The notes under the pieces are model-generated. The model did no database searches. It was not told the origin of the DNA and worked only from the letters and a program-made list of their open reading frames with translations. 48,596 bases of DNA from Mageeibacillus sp. UBA6976 (GTDB lineage Bacteria; Bacillota; Clostridia; Saccharofermentanales; Saccharofermentanaceae): positions 1 to 48,596 of the forward strand of contig DJYO01000034.1 of assembly GCA_002450155.1 (NCBI GenBank), written 5' to 3'. Below, piece by piece: positions 8,593 to 17,470 of this stretch. The stretch's first letter is position 1. Each line of letters opens with the position of its first letter. The position numbers and the translations under genes are program-made.

Positions 8593-9800
8593 GCAGACCT
8601 CTCAGGAACTAAATCTCGTGATATATTATCGTTAAATCTATGAACTTCCACATAAACTATCAGCACTACCAAAAAACCGGTTGAAGTAAAGATAAAGGGT
8701 TCAAAGATGCTCGCAAATAAATATGCCCCGTATGCCATGAAAAGGAATCTATCGCGCTTTAAAAGCTTTATCAGCGGATATAACAAGAACCCGAAGACAC
8801 ATAAAGCCAGGGGTAATCCTATCTCGCGGATAAACTCCATATATGATAACTCGCTCGTTTGAAGAAGTTCGCCTCTGCCGGCGTTATAATATGATGACCC
8901 AAAACCCATGCCGGTAAACCAATACTGCTTATGAGTATTGAGAGCGTGTAATATGGAAGATAAACCTGCTGTTCTGGTCAAGTCTCCTGTAGCTTTTGCA
9001 TCTGCCAAAACATAGTACCTCTCGATCAACTCTCCACCGAAAAGTGCAGCAATCGCAATTAATCCGATTATAGCTACTACCTTTGTCGCGGGCCTCTTAG
9101 AGAAAAACAAGACTCCGCCTACCAAAATTGCCATTCCGAGGAAGATATTAGCTCTAGTACCGGTAAACAATAATGCCACCAGAATCAAAATGCTAAACAC
9201 CTTCTTATTCGCTTTTACATAATGTGCTAAATTGAAAAACAGTATCGGAGAAGCATTAAAGAACAACACATATCTAAACATCGCATTGACAGATTTGGAA
9301 ATTTTTGCTTCTCCGTTATCATTCAAATAATTCAAAATAGGATTACTATATATACTTAAGACTCCCACAAGATCCAAAACAGATGAGACGATAATTATGG
9401 TAGCCATGATATTTCCAACATATAGTGCAATTTGCTTAACATCAATGTTCCATTGGATTATTGGGAAGAACAACAATAGATAAACGAATGGATACAATTG
9501 GCTGAAAGCCATAAATGGAGATCCAGTATCAAGTGTGGAAACACAATACATAAGCAGCGGTAAGGCTATCGCAAAAACCATCAGCTTTATATTTTTGCCT
9601 ATACCCTGAGCGATAGGGATAGCTCCAAACACTAAAGACAGGAACAAGAATCCCTTTTTGATTCCAAGTGCATCCCTTGGAGTTATCAATGTAAAAAATA
9701 CCAGAAGGACGACCAAAGTATACATAATGGCCGCATTAGTACCTGTAATAACTATTCTTCCGTTATTCAAATTGATTGGTTTAACAGCTTCATTCTCCAT
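8589..9800 (-). CDS. Wzy-like polysaccharide polymerase / O-antigen ligase family protein
   Basis: 403 residues with about ten hydrophobic spans and a larger extracytoplasmic loop between about 225 and 300 (GELIERYYVLADAKATGDLT then GMGFGSSYYNAGRGELLQ), the usual layout of Wzy polymerases and WaaL-type ligases. Sequence conservation in this family is low, so assignment rests on topology and on being the only such protein among the glycosyltransferases and flippase. It would join flipped repeat units. It overlaps the next gene by four bases (ATGA) and the previous one by one base, showing tight translational coupling. Confidence 0.75.
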   Translation of the reverse strand: MENEAVKPINLNNGRIVITGTNAAIMYTLVVLLVFFTLITPRDALGIKKGFLFLSLVFGAIPIAQGIGKNIKLMVFAIALPLLMYCVSTLDTGSPFMAFSQLYPFVYLLLFFPIIQWNIDVKQIALYVGNIMATIIIVSSVLDLVGVLSIYSNPILNYLNDNGEAKISKSVNAMFRYVLFFNASPILFFNLAHYVKANKKVFSILILVALLFTGTRANIFLGMAILVGGVLFFSKRPATKVVAIIGLIAIAALFGGELIERYYVLADAKATGDLTRTAGLSSILHALNTHKQYWFTGMGFGSSYYNAGRGELLQTSELSYMEFIREIGLPLALCVFGFLLYPLIKLLKRDRFLFMAYGAYLFASIFEPFIFTSTGFLVVLIVYVEVHRFNDNISRDLVPERSA

Positions 9801-10702
9801 TAGAATTTTCCCAACAATGCAATCAAAAATATCGAGATTCGTTCTGTTATTCCCAGGGGTTTAATACTTTTATTACAAGCCAATTTCACTCTCTGTGCAA
9901 ACCCCTTTCGTGAATCCAATACAACTCTGATCAATGCTTCAGCTTCCTTGGACTCTTTTTCACCATATAATGTGTGCAGTTCCTCACAAATCCTATATCT
10001 GGTATTCTCGCTGTGAGAAAACAAACCATTTCCTTTAATCTTCTGCAACAAACTCCTATCTCCCACCTCATTGTTGCCATGCAGTCGATATAGCATATGA
10101 GGATTAGGATCCATCAAAACTTTTCCTCCGCATGCAGTACAAACAAGATTTAGCCAATGATCGTGCAATGGGTTAGTTCTTAATATATTATAATCAACAA
10201 AATCTATGAGTTCTTTTGTCTTCTTATTGAATACCATGGTGCAACCAGGATAATAGTTTTTTATCAAGAAGTTTCCAATATTCAACTGAGGACAAACAAA
10301 TATTTCACCAGCTAGAGTTTCATCTTTATATACTGAAACAGACGATCCATATATCAACGGAATGTCTGCATCTTCCTTCTGCAAAACATTAACAGCTGTT
10401 TCTAATTTATCGGTTAACCAGATATCATCCTGATCGGAAAACGCATAGTAATCCGAATCCGGATCAGCCATCTTAACGAGCTTAAGGAAGCTCTTCTTTA
10501 CACCAACATTTTCCTCGAAGACACAATTAACCCTATCATCAGAGCTTTGTATTTCATCAAGTATGCTTCGGGTTGAGTCTTTGGACCCATCATCGCGAAT
10601 CAAAAGTGAAACTTCCACACCCGTTTGTTCAAGAATGCTCTCAATTTGTTCTTTTATGTAGCGTTCTCCATTATAGGTGGACATTAAAACTTGAACTTTC
10701 AA
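9800..10702 (-). CDS. glycosyltransferase, GT2 (rhamnosyltransferase-like)
   Basis: 300 residues. A GT-A fold opens with VQVLMSTYNGERYIKEQIES, then LLIRDDGSKDST (nucleotide-binding acidic pair), YYAFSDQDDIWL (the DxD-type metal site) and LHDHWLNLV further on. This SDQDDIW form is common in rhamnosyl- and related hexosyltransferases of Gram-positive capsule loci. The C-terminal 80 residues are basic with a short hydrophobic end that may touch the membrane. Closely related in layout to the neighbouring gene at 10714-11631, suggesting duplication followed by change of specificity. Substrate unknown. Confidence 0.85.
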   Translation of the reverse strand: MKVQVLMSTYNGERYIKEQIESILEQTGVEVSLLIRDDGSKDSTRSILDEIQSSDDRVNCVFEENVGVKKSFLKLVKMADPDSDYYAFSDQDDIWLTDKLETAVNVLQKEDADIPLIYGSSVSVYKDETLAGEIFVCPQLNIGNFLIKNYYPGCTMVFNKKTKELIDFVDYNILRTNPLHDHWLNLVCTACGGKVLMDPNPHMLYRLHGNNEVGDRSLLQKIKGNGLFSHSENTRYRICEELHTLYGEKESKEAEALIRVVLDSRKGFAQRVKLACNKSIKPLGITERISIFLIALLGKF

Positions 10703-10713
10703 CTCTTATACTC

Positions 10714-11631
10714 CTAAAACTTACCAATCAAAACAGACACCTTAAAAAGTATATTAATGTAGGTACTTGTTGTTTTGAACCGTTTGTCTTTAAGCAATTT
10801 CATTTTGTTAGAAAAAGAATCTCTATATTGAACTACTTCTTCTAAGATTTCACGCTTGTCAGGTTGGATCTCATCCTTATACGCATCGTAAGCTTCTTTT
10901 GCCTGTCGCCAGCGCTCGTTGTTACCCTTTCTTGCCGATTTCATTAGCCTCTTTATTCTCACGCCAAGCGTTGGTGTAATGCCAACAGACTCGCCTGCGT
11001 GTTGTCTATATTTGATTAGCGGAACATTTTTAGTCACGATCCTGCAGCCATGAGAAAGAGCTGTAATTAGTGTCCAGAAATCATGCATTCGAACAAAAGA
11101 CGGATTAGCTCTGTTAATAACCTCACGTAAAGCATGATTGAAAACCATAGTACAAGCTGAAGGAGCTCTATAGAGCAGAGCATCCTGCAAGCGTTGTGGT
11201 TCTTCAAATTTCATGTCATATGTAAACAATTTATTCAAGTTTTCATCACAGACATCATAAGTCGAGATAAAAAGCGCTGGTTCATTTGTTCTTTCTAATT
11301 CGGTTACAGCGGTTATAAGCTTGTTTGGATACCAATAGTCATCTTGATCGCAATACGCATAGTATTCAGCATCATCACAATCTCGGAGTAAAGAGAGAAA
11401 GCTCAAAGCTGGTTTCAAGTTTTTTCCAGTTCTAATAGTAATTCTAGGGTCATTATATGACTTTAAAATATCAATTGTATCATCTGTAGAGCCATCATCT
11501 CGCACTTGAAGTTTTACATTTACTTCTTCTTGGGCCAGAACACTATCAACAAGTTGCCTAATATATTGATGCCCATTATATGTTGATAATAGAACCGATA
11601 CGCTTGGTTTATCGCTTATATTAGTCGTCAT
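10714..11631 (-). CDS. glycosyltransferase, GT2 (rhamnosyltransferase-like)
   Basis: 305 residues with the same plan as its neighbour: SVLLSTYNGHQYIRQLVDS, LQVRDDGSTDDT, YYAYCDQDDYWYP as metal site, and MHDFWTLITAL. Both keep the acceptor-side HDxW motif. It ends 11 bases before the next gene starts and its start overlaps the upstream GT4 gene by 11 bases. It probably adds a different sugar of the repeat unit than its paralogue. No signal peptide; cytoplasmic face. Confidence 0.85.
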   Translation of the reverse strand: MTTNISDKPSVSVLLSTYNGHQYIRQLVDSVLAQEEVNVKLQVRDDGSTDDTIDILKSYNDPRITIRTGKNLKPALSFLSLLRDCDDAEYYAYCDQDDYWYPNKLITAVTELERTNEPALFISTYDVCDENLNKLFTYDMKFEEPQRLQDALLYRAPSACTMVFNHALREVINRANPSFVRMHDFWTLITALSHGCRIVTKNVPLIKYRQHAGESVGITPTLGVRIKRLMKSARKGNNERWRQAKEAYDAYKDEIQPDKREILEEVVQYRDSFSNKMKLLKDKRFKTTSTYINILFKVSVLIGKF

Positions 11632-12781
11632 TTTTATATACAGTCCTCATGATTGATTCCGTTTGTTTAATGTCGAATAGTTTCGCTGTATCAATGTTGT
11701 TGGCGGAACACTCATTCCTGAATAGTTTATCATCACGAATACGCATAATAGCCGTTATCATTTCATCAACGTCTTTTGGGTTTATGCAACAGCCTGACAC
11801 TCCGTTTTTTGTATAATCCTTAATACCATTAACATTAGCCGATATTAGAGGTAGTCCTGCAGCCATTGCTTCAAGCGGTGCTATGCCCAATCCTTCTCGA
11901 ACAGACGGGTGAACAAAACAATCCACGGTTTTGCACAATTCTGTAACATCCGTTCGGAATCCTAGAAGTTTAATATGGTCACTCAAATCATAGTCTTTGA
12001 TAAGCATTGCGAATCTATCTTCTAGCTCGCCTTTGCCAACAACCAAATACACCACATTCCCAATGCTGCCTTCTTTGTTCATTTTATTTAGGGCATCTAT
12101 CACAATTATCTGATTTTTTCGTTCAGAAAGTTCACCAACAGACAAGAGCAAGAAATCGTCGTCTTTAACTCCAAGTTCAGCTCTTTTAGCGGCCTTATCA
12201 ACCTTGCATACAGCAAACTTCTCCGTATCAACTCCAACACCTGGAATATAAACCGTCTTTTTAGCATGAAACTTCTCGGAGGCCCTTTTATAGTCTTCCT
12301 TGTTAATTGTGATCAGCACATCAGTGTAACGAGAAAAATGTTTCTCTATCGGATAAAAAATCAGCCAATTCTTCAGCGGTGCGCCATCGTAAAAGTGAAA
12401 ACCGTGTGCAGTGTAGATCACCTTAGTTCCTGTTTTATGCGCAGCTTGTCTTACAATTGCTGAAGCTATTGGAGTGTGGGTATGGATAAACAAGTATTTT
12501 CTTTCCTGAATCAGTTTAACTGTTTCCTTATAGGATTGATAATGGCGGTTCAACTTCAATGGACTTCGAGAAAAATCAAGCTGAATACACTCAATTCCCA
12601 TCTCTCCCATCTGATCCTTGAACCTCTGAACTCGCTCAGCTGGCCATACGCTTGTGTCTTTAAAATCTGCTGCCACATCAACTATGTATCCATGTTCCTG
12701 CAAAATCTGGATATTATTCATGTTGAACTGTCCAATCATGGATGGAACAGTTGCCACCATTAACACACGCTTTTCGCTCAT
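11621..12781 (-). CDS. glycosyltransferase, GT4
   Basis: 386 residues, GT-B fold. The N-terminal domain has MVATVPSMIGQFNMNNIQIL and IHTHTPIASAIVRQAA then VIYTAHGFHF (acceptor side). The C-terminal domain has LLLSVGELSERKNQ, YLVVGKGE, KLLGFRTDV and VHPSVREGLGIAPLEAMAAG, the EX7E-type catalytic region. This subgroup resembles EpsD/PglA-type enzymes that extend the first lipid-linked sugar. Placed directly after the PglD-like gene, it is the best candidate for adding the second sugar to the initiating residue. That placement argument is inference. Confidence 0.87.
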   Translation of the reverse strand: MSEKRVLMVATVPSMIGQFNMNNIQILQEHGYIVDVAADFKDTSVWPAERVQRFKDQMGEMGIECIQLDFSRSPLKLNRHYQSYKETVKLIQERKYLFIHTHTPIASAIVRQAAHKTGTKVIYTAHGFHFYDGAPLKNWLIFYPIEKHFSRYTDVLITINKEDYKRASEKFHAKKTVYIPGVGVDTEKFAVCKVDKAAKRAELGVKDDDFLLLSVGELSERKNQIIVIDALNKMNKEGSIGNVVYLVVGKGELEDRFAMLIKDYDLSDHIKLLGFRTDVTELCKTVDCFVHPSVREGLGIAPLEAMAAGLPLISANVNGIKDYTKNGVSGCCINPKDVDEMITAIMRIRDDKLFRNECSANNIDTAKLFDIKQTESIMRTVYKNDD

Positions 12782-12788
12782 ATTTCTC

Positions 12789-13397
12789 TCAATCCAGTCT
12801 TTTAATCCTTGCTGGCACCCCTATGTAAGTCCCAGGCTCTGTAATATTTTTAACAACCACTGCACCGGCACCAATTAAACAATCGCTGCAAACATCAATA
12901 TTATTACTAATGGTCGCACCCGCGCCGATCCAAGTGTTATTTCCGATTTGCACCGTACCACAAATATGCGCTCCTACAGCAATATGGACATAGTCACCTA
13001 TTCCACAATCATGATCAATAGAACTTGAAGTGTTTACTATACAACCTTTACCTATCCTTGCTTCGGGGTTAATTACAGTTCCTGCCATAATTACAGTTCC
13101 ATCGCCAATAGTTACTCCTTCTGCAATTACAGCATTTGGATGAACCAGAATTGGATAAGCTCTATCAGAATTGCTTTCCATTATTTTTTTGCGAACGCTG
13201 CCATCTCCTACTGCAACAAAGACATCACCTTCAAGTTCCTTTAACCTTGAATCGGATCCGATGACGGGATAACCTGCACATTCTTTTATCTCAGAATTAC
13301 TGTCAAGAAATACAATGTCGACATATCCAACAAGCTTAGCAATGTCAGCAACAACCTTGCCATGACCACTTGCCCCAATAATTATAATCCTGTTCAT
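12789..13397 (-). CDS. pglD: PglD/NeuD-like sugar O/N-acyltransferase (left-handed beta-helix)
   Basis: About 202 residues from the chosen start. The N-terminus RIIIIGASGHGKVVADIA is the small Rossmann-like domain of PglD/NeuD proteins; residues from about 90 on form hexapeptide repeats (GVTIGDGTVIMAG, INPEARIGKGCIV, IDHDCGIGDYVHI, GNNTWIGAGATI). PglD acetylates the 4-amino group of UDP-4-amino-sugars with acetyl-CoA. I start at 13397 rather than the in-frame ATG at 13412: GGGAGG sits seven bases before 13397 and the ATGA overlap with the upstream pglC-like stop indicates coupling. The order PglF, PglE, PglC, PglD supports a bacillosamine-type pathway. Confidence 0.85.
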   Translation of the reverse strand: MNRIIIIGASGHGKVVADIAKLVGYVDIVFLDSNSEIKECAGYPVIGSDSRLKELEGDVFVAVGDGSVRKKIMESNSDRAYPILVHPNAVIAEGVTIGDGTVIMAGTVINPEARIGKGCIVNTSSSIDHDCGIGDYVHIAVGAHICGTVQIGNNTWIGAGATISNNIDVCSDCLIGAGAVVVKNITEPGTYIGVPARIKRLD

Positions 13398-14071
13398 GTT
13401 GGTGCCTCCCATGCCGGCTCAACTCCTTCTGGAGTACCCATAAATTCTTCCATGGTTGCAGAGGTTTCAGAATTAATGCCTTCCTTCGTAATCACTGTTT
13501 TTATTGTTGCAAATATGATTTTAATATCATTTGCAAAAGTGACATTCTTCGTGTACCAAACATCCATAGCAAACTTATCTTCCCATGACAGACTATTTCT
13601 GCCATGAGCTTGTGCATAGCCCGTAAGACCAGGCCTTACATCATGCCGGTGATGCTGTTCCTCGTTGTATCGATCCAGATATTTAACCAATAATGGCCTG
13701 GGGCCTATCAGAGACATGTCACCTTTAAGAACATTGACCAGTTCCGGAATTTCATCCAGGCTAGTCTTACGTAACCAGGAACCAAATGGAGTTAGTCTCT
13801 CGCTGTCGGGAAGCAGATCGCCTTTCTCATCTTTTGCATCAGTCATTGTTCTAAATTTGCACAAACGGAAAATTCTCTCTTTTCCTGTTTTAGGGTCAAT
13901 TCTCCCTGGACGTTCCTGCTTGAACAAAACCGGTGATCCCAATTTTATTCTCACCAACAGGGCAACGATGGCATAAATCCAGAAAAACAGAACCAAAACG
14001 ATTAGTGAGCACAAGACATCAAAGAATCGCTTAAAGAATAGTGCATATGGGCCTTTCTTTACTTTTTCCAT
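13394..14071 (-). CDS. pglC: undecaprenyl-phosphate sugar-1-phosphate transferase (PglC-like)
   Basis: 225 residues, the small monotopic phosphoglycosyltransferase type. It has one N-terminal hydrophobic hairpin (about 10-38), then RIKLGSPVLFKQERPG, FRLCKFRTMTD, TSLDEIPELVNVLKGDMSLI (with the catalytic Asp-Glu pair), GPRPLL and VRPGLTGYAQ. It moves a phosphosugar from a UDP-sugar onto undecaprenyl phosphate at the inner leaflet and so starts each repeat unit. Co-location with PglF-, PglE- and PglD-like genes points to UDP-diacetamido-bacillosamine or a close relative as substrate. Overlaps the next gene by four bases. Confidence 0.88.
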   Translation of the reverse strand: MEKVKKGPYALFFKRFFDVLCSLIVLVLFFWIYAIVALLVRIKLGSPVLFKQERPGRIDPKTGKERIFRLCKFRTMTDAKDEKGDLLPDSERLTPFGSWLRKTSLDEIPELVNVLKGDMSLIGPRPLLVKYLDRYNEEQHHRHDVRPGLTGYAQAHGRNSLSWEDKFAMDVWYTKNVTFANDIKIIFATIKTVITKEGINSETSATMEEFMGTPEGVEPAWEAPT

Positions 14072-14091
14072 ACGTATGTGGCTCCATTTGC

Positions 14092-15393
14092 TTAATCAAA
14101 GCAAGCCTTGATAATGTCTATTATGACCTTCTGTTCTTCAACAGTCATCTTATTGTCGCTTGGTAAACAAAGGCCTCTGTGGAAGATATCCATTCCAACA
14201 TCAAGCGGATTACCATCCTGTCCTAAAGCTCCACCTGAAATATATGCATTGGTCTTGGCTCTGCCATTACCTTCTCTTGTAATAAACGGATTCATCCTGT
14301 AGATCGGCTGCATATGCATCGGCTTCCAAATTGGCCTTCCTTGTGCATTAATAGAATCTATTGCATCAAGTATTTCCATTGGACAGCTCTTGCCTGATTC
14401 AGGTGAATACAAGTATTCGCTATCTCCTCTGACCTGCTTGCACATATGTTCTCTATCAATAATCAGGCAGCTAAGCCAGAAGTTCGGCTCACTACTATCT
14501 CTATCGAACGGGTTCATCGACACCGGAAGATCCTTGAGTCCTTCCTTATATCTTTCATATATGGTCTTCTTCTGTGCTATATGCTCATCCAAATACGGAA
14601 TCTGTCCCCTTACCACGCCGGCAATGACATTAGACATCCTGTAGTTGAAGCCTAATTCTTCGTGCTGATACCAAGGTGCATTCTCACGAGCTTGTGTAGA
14701 CCACTTACGAACCTTGTCAGCATCCTCAATACTATCAGTGAGGAACATTCCACCGGCGCTTCCTGTTATTATCTTATTTCCATTGAATGAAATAGCAGAA
14801 TAGTCTCCAAAGGTTCCGGTCTGTCTTCCCTTATAAGTGGCGCCCAAAGATTCAGCTGCATCTTCTACTATTAGCACGCCGTGTTTATCGCATACATTCC
14901 TAAGCTCTCCGATCTTACCGGGAGTTCCGTATAGATGAGCTACAACAAGCAGACGAATATCTGGATATAACTCTAGAGCCTTATCCAAAGCAACAGGATC
15001 CATATTCCAGGTATCGTATTCAGTATCGATAAATACCGGAATACCGCCCTCGTAAACTACAGGATTAACAGTTGCATCAAAAGTCATATCAGAACAGGCA
15101 ACATGCTTGCCAAAAAGTGAGCCCTTGCCGACGTCAGATTTGCCATAGAGTTTTTCACCGGCAAGCTTTATAGCCAGATGCAAAGCTGCTGTTCCTGCTG
15201 ATAATGCAACAGCATACTTACAACCGACTTTGCCGGCGATCAGGGCCTCAACCTGATTAATATTCTCACCAACTGTACTCATCCAATTTGTCTCATATGC
15301 TTCTCTTACATATTTGATTTCCTCACCATGCATCGTTGGGCTGGCGAGCCAAATGGTTCTATCAAATCTCTTAAATTGACCTGGTGTAAACAT
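14092..15393 (-). CDS. pglE: DegT/DnrJ/EryC1 aminotransferase (PglE-like)
   Basis: 433 residues from the ATG at 15393. A PLP-dependent sugar aminotransferase with WLASPTMHGEEIKYV, CKYAVALSAGTAALHLAIKL, VEDAAESLGATYKGR and FNGNKIITGSAGG, where the lysine would form the aldimine. It would aminate C4 of the UDP-4-keto-6-deoxy sugar made by the PglF-like enzyme next door. A TTG two codons earlier is possible, but AAGAAGG is better spaced for the ATG. The start follows two bases after the upstream stop. The tail region (LPSDNKMTVEEQ) is typical. GC content and codon choice look like those of pglF. Confidence 0.88.
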   Translation of the reverse strand: MFTPGQFKRFDRTIWLASPTMHGEEIKYVREAYETNWMSTVGENINQVEALIAGKVGCKYAVALSAGTAALHLAIKLAGEKLYGKSDVGKGSLFGKHVACSDMTFDATVNPVVYEGGIPVFIDTEYDTWNMDPVALDKALELYPDIRLLVVAHLYGTPGKIGELRNVCDKHGVLIVEDAAESLGATYKGRQTGTFGDYSAISFNGNKIITGSAGGMFLTDSIEDADKVRKWSTQARENAPWYQHEELGFNYRMSNVIAGVVRGQIPYLDEHIAQKKTIYERYKEGLKDLPVSMNPFDRDSSEPNFWLSCLIIDREHMCKQVRGDSEYLYSPESGKSCPMEILDAIDSINAQGRPIWKPMHMQPIYRMNPFITREGNGRAKTNAYISGGALGQDGNPLDVGMDIFHRGLCLPSDNKMTVEEQKVIIDIIKACFD

Positions 15394-15395
15394 AA

Positions 15396-17318
15396 TCAAA
15401 CCTTCTTATATTTGTAAGTCTTAACGATCTTTGCTACTATCTCGCGTATCTCATCCGTCTCAGCCTTTGCAGCTGCATCTAGATCTACAAGCTGCTTGCT
15501 GAATTCTTCATCATCCATCGGTATAGGCTCAGCAACGGAGATCTCAGGATTCTCCTCCATCTTTCTTAAGCCTTCTTCGTCCATCAATCTCTCTTCATAG
15601 AGCTTCTCGCCGGGACGAAGACCAGTGTATTCAATCTTGATATCAACGTCAGGTACTAAACCTGAGAGTTTGATCATCTTACGCGCGACATCATCTATCC
15701 TGACCGGCTCACCCATATCCAGGACGAAGATCTCACCGCCTCTTGCATATGCACCGGATTCCATAACCAGGGCTACAGCTTCAGGAATAGTCATAAAGTA
15801 GCGAATGATGTTCTTATCGGTTACTGTAACAGGACCACCATGAGCAATCTGCTGTTCGAAGATCTTAAGAACGGAGCCATTAGATCCAATAACATTACCG
15901 AATCTAACTGCCGAATAGTTGGTCCTAACCTTTATCTCCCCGTTATCAAACATCTTCTGAGCTTTCCTGTCCATCATCTGGATAACCATCTCACAGAGTC
16001 TCTTTGATGCACCCATGATGTTTGTAGGATTAACAGCCTTATCTGTAGAGATAAGAACAAAGCGCTCTACTCCCCACTTGGCAGCGGCCTGAGCCATCTT
16101 ATATGTACCGCCAACATTGTTCTTGATTGCCTCGTTAGGAGATCCTTCCATAAGAGGCACATGCTTGTGTGCTGCTGCATGGAATATGATCTCCGGTCTG
16201 TACTTCTCCATTACCCAGTTAACTCTGTTTGTATTCCTTACAGAACCAATGAGAGCGATCATGTTGAGTTTATCGCCATACTTCTCACGCAGTTCACGTT
16301 CGATCCAGAAAGCATTATTCTCATAGATATCGAAGATAATAAGGAGCTTAGGCTCTGCCTTTGCAATCTGACGGCAAAGCTCCGATCCGATAGAGCCACC
16401 GCCACCTGTTACCATAACAGTCTTACCGGTTATATACTGGCGGATGCTCTTCATATTTGCTTTGACCGGATCTCTTCCGAGCAAATCTTCGATCTGTACG
16501 CTTCTTAAAGAGTTAACTGTTACAGATCCCTCGATCATCTGATAGATACCGGGGATAACTCTGACTTTACAACCAGTGGATGAGCATATATCCAGGATAT
16601 CCTTACGATCTACGCCCCTTGCATCAGGAATGGCAAATATGATCTCATCGATCTGATACTTACCAACCATCTTAGGAATATCGTATCTGTTACCGACGAT
16701 CGGAATACCATCTAATTCTCTGCCCTTCTTGGTCGGGTTATCATCAATCGCGCAGCAAACCTTGGAATTAAGATGCTGACTCATAACGATCTCGTGAATT
16801 ACTTCCTTACCACAGGCTCCGGCACCGATTATCATAACATTAGCACCGTTCTTACCTCTGGTATTGACTTTGGTCATAAATCTGAGGAACCTGTACCCGA
16901 ACCTCAGAGCTGTAGTGCTCATAAAACCAAATACGATACCCATTATCCATACAGATATAGGTAGACGTCTGATACCATTTATCTTCTCATCTACGATTAC
17001 GATTACAGCAGCAACAGCAGTAAAGATCATCCATGCCTTTGCCATTCTCTCAAGTTCAGAAATAGATGCAAATCGCCAAATACTATTATAGAGCTTAAAC
17101 ATAACAAACAGGAGAACTGCTCCTGCTATACAAAACGGAATAACCTTAAGATATGACTGAATGAAATGAGGATCGATCTCTCTATACTTAAGATCGAATC
17201 TGATAAGGAGCGCAGCAAAGAAACTTGCTGCAATCAGTATTACATCCAAAACAGCTACTACAAGAGCTCTGAAAACCCATTGGCGACCTTTAACTTTTTT
17301 GGTTTTTGTACTATCCAT
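15396..17318 (-). CDS. pglF: membrane-bound UDP-GlcNAc 4,6-dehydratase (PglF/CapD/FlaA1 family)
   Basis: 640 residues. Four hydrophobic spans in 1-140, a small nucleotide-binding domain at about 145-275 (VMIIGAGACGKEVIHEI), then the short-chain dehydrogenase domain from about 295: MVTGGGGSIGSELCRQ, HAAAHKHVPLME, and STDKAVNPTNIMGASKRL. In the last motif methionine replaces the usual SDR tyrosine, as in PglF and WbpM. The reaction is UDP-GlcNAc to UDP-2-acetamido-2,6-dideoxy-xylo-hexos-4-ulose. It is followed immediately by the aminotransferase. A hairpin lies in the 152-bp gap upstream. Confidence 0.93.
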   Translation of the reverse strand: MDSTKTKKVKGRQWVFRALVVAVLDVILIAASFFAALLIRFDLKYREIDPHFIQSYLKVIPFCIAGAVLLFVMFKLYNSIWRFASISELERMAKAWMIFTAVAAVIVIVDEKINGIRRLPISVWIMGIVFGFMSTTALRFGYRFLRFMTKVNTRGKNGANVMIIGAGACGKEVIHEIVMSQHLNSKVCCAIDDNPTKKGRELDGIPIVGNRYDIPKMVGKYQIDEIIFAIPDARGVDRKDILDICSSTGCKVRVIPGIYQMIEGSVTVNSLRSVQIEDLLGRDPVKANMKSIRQYITGKTVMVTGGGGSIGSELCRQIAKAEPKLLIIFDIYENNAFWIERELREKYGDKLNMIALIGSVRNTNRVNWVMEKYRPEIIFHAAAHKHVPLMEGSPNEAIKNNVGGTYKMAQAAAKWGVERFVLISTDKAVNPTNIMGASKRLCEMVIQMMDRKAQKMFDNGEIKVRTNYSAVRFGNVIGSNGSVLKIFEQQIAHGGPVTVTDKNIIRYFMTIPEAVALVMESGAYARGGEIFVLDMGEPVRIDDVARKMIKLSGLVPDVDIKIEYTGLRPGEKLYEERLMDEEGLRKMEENPEISVAEPIPMDDEEFSKQLVDLDAAAKAETDEIREIVAKIVKTYKYKKV

Positions 17319-17352
17319 TTTATGATTATTCCTCTGTTTTTCCTTTAATCAA

Positions 17353-17403
17353 ATAAGCTACGCCATAACAATCCAATTATCTGATTGTTATTTCATAGCT
17401 TAT
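17353..17403 (-). promoter_or_regulatory. two-tier inverted repeat between the Wzz-like gene and pglF
   Basis: Outer arms ATAAGCTA (17353-17360) and TAGCTTAT (17396-17403) enclose inner arms TAACAATC (17366-17373) and GATTGTTA (17383-17390), both perfect, with symmetric 5-nt unpaired segments and a 9-nt loop. It lacks a U-run on either strand, so a simple intrinsic terminator is unlikely. It may be an attenuator, an RNA-processing site or a protein site that sets the ratio of wzz to the downstream genes. The rest of this 152-bp gap shows nothing recognisable. Confidence 0.5.
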
Positions 17404-17470
17404 GTCACAACGAAACCTCAGTAGCGCGACCATGCGACGACTGCTGAATTTCGCCGTCTTGTGGTTAATC

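Noticed and set aside
13398..13412. Upstream start for the PglD-like gene at 13412
   Set aside because: The ribosome site lies between it and the ATG at 13397, and the ATGA overlap supports the latter.
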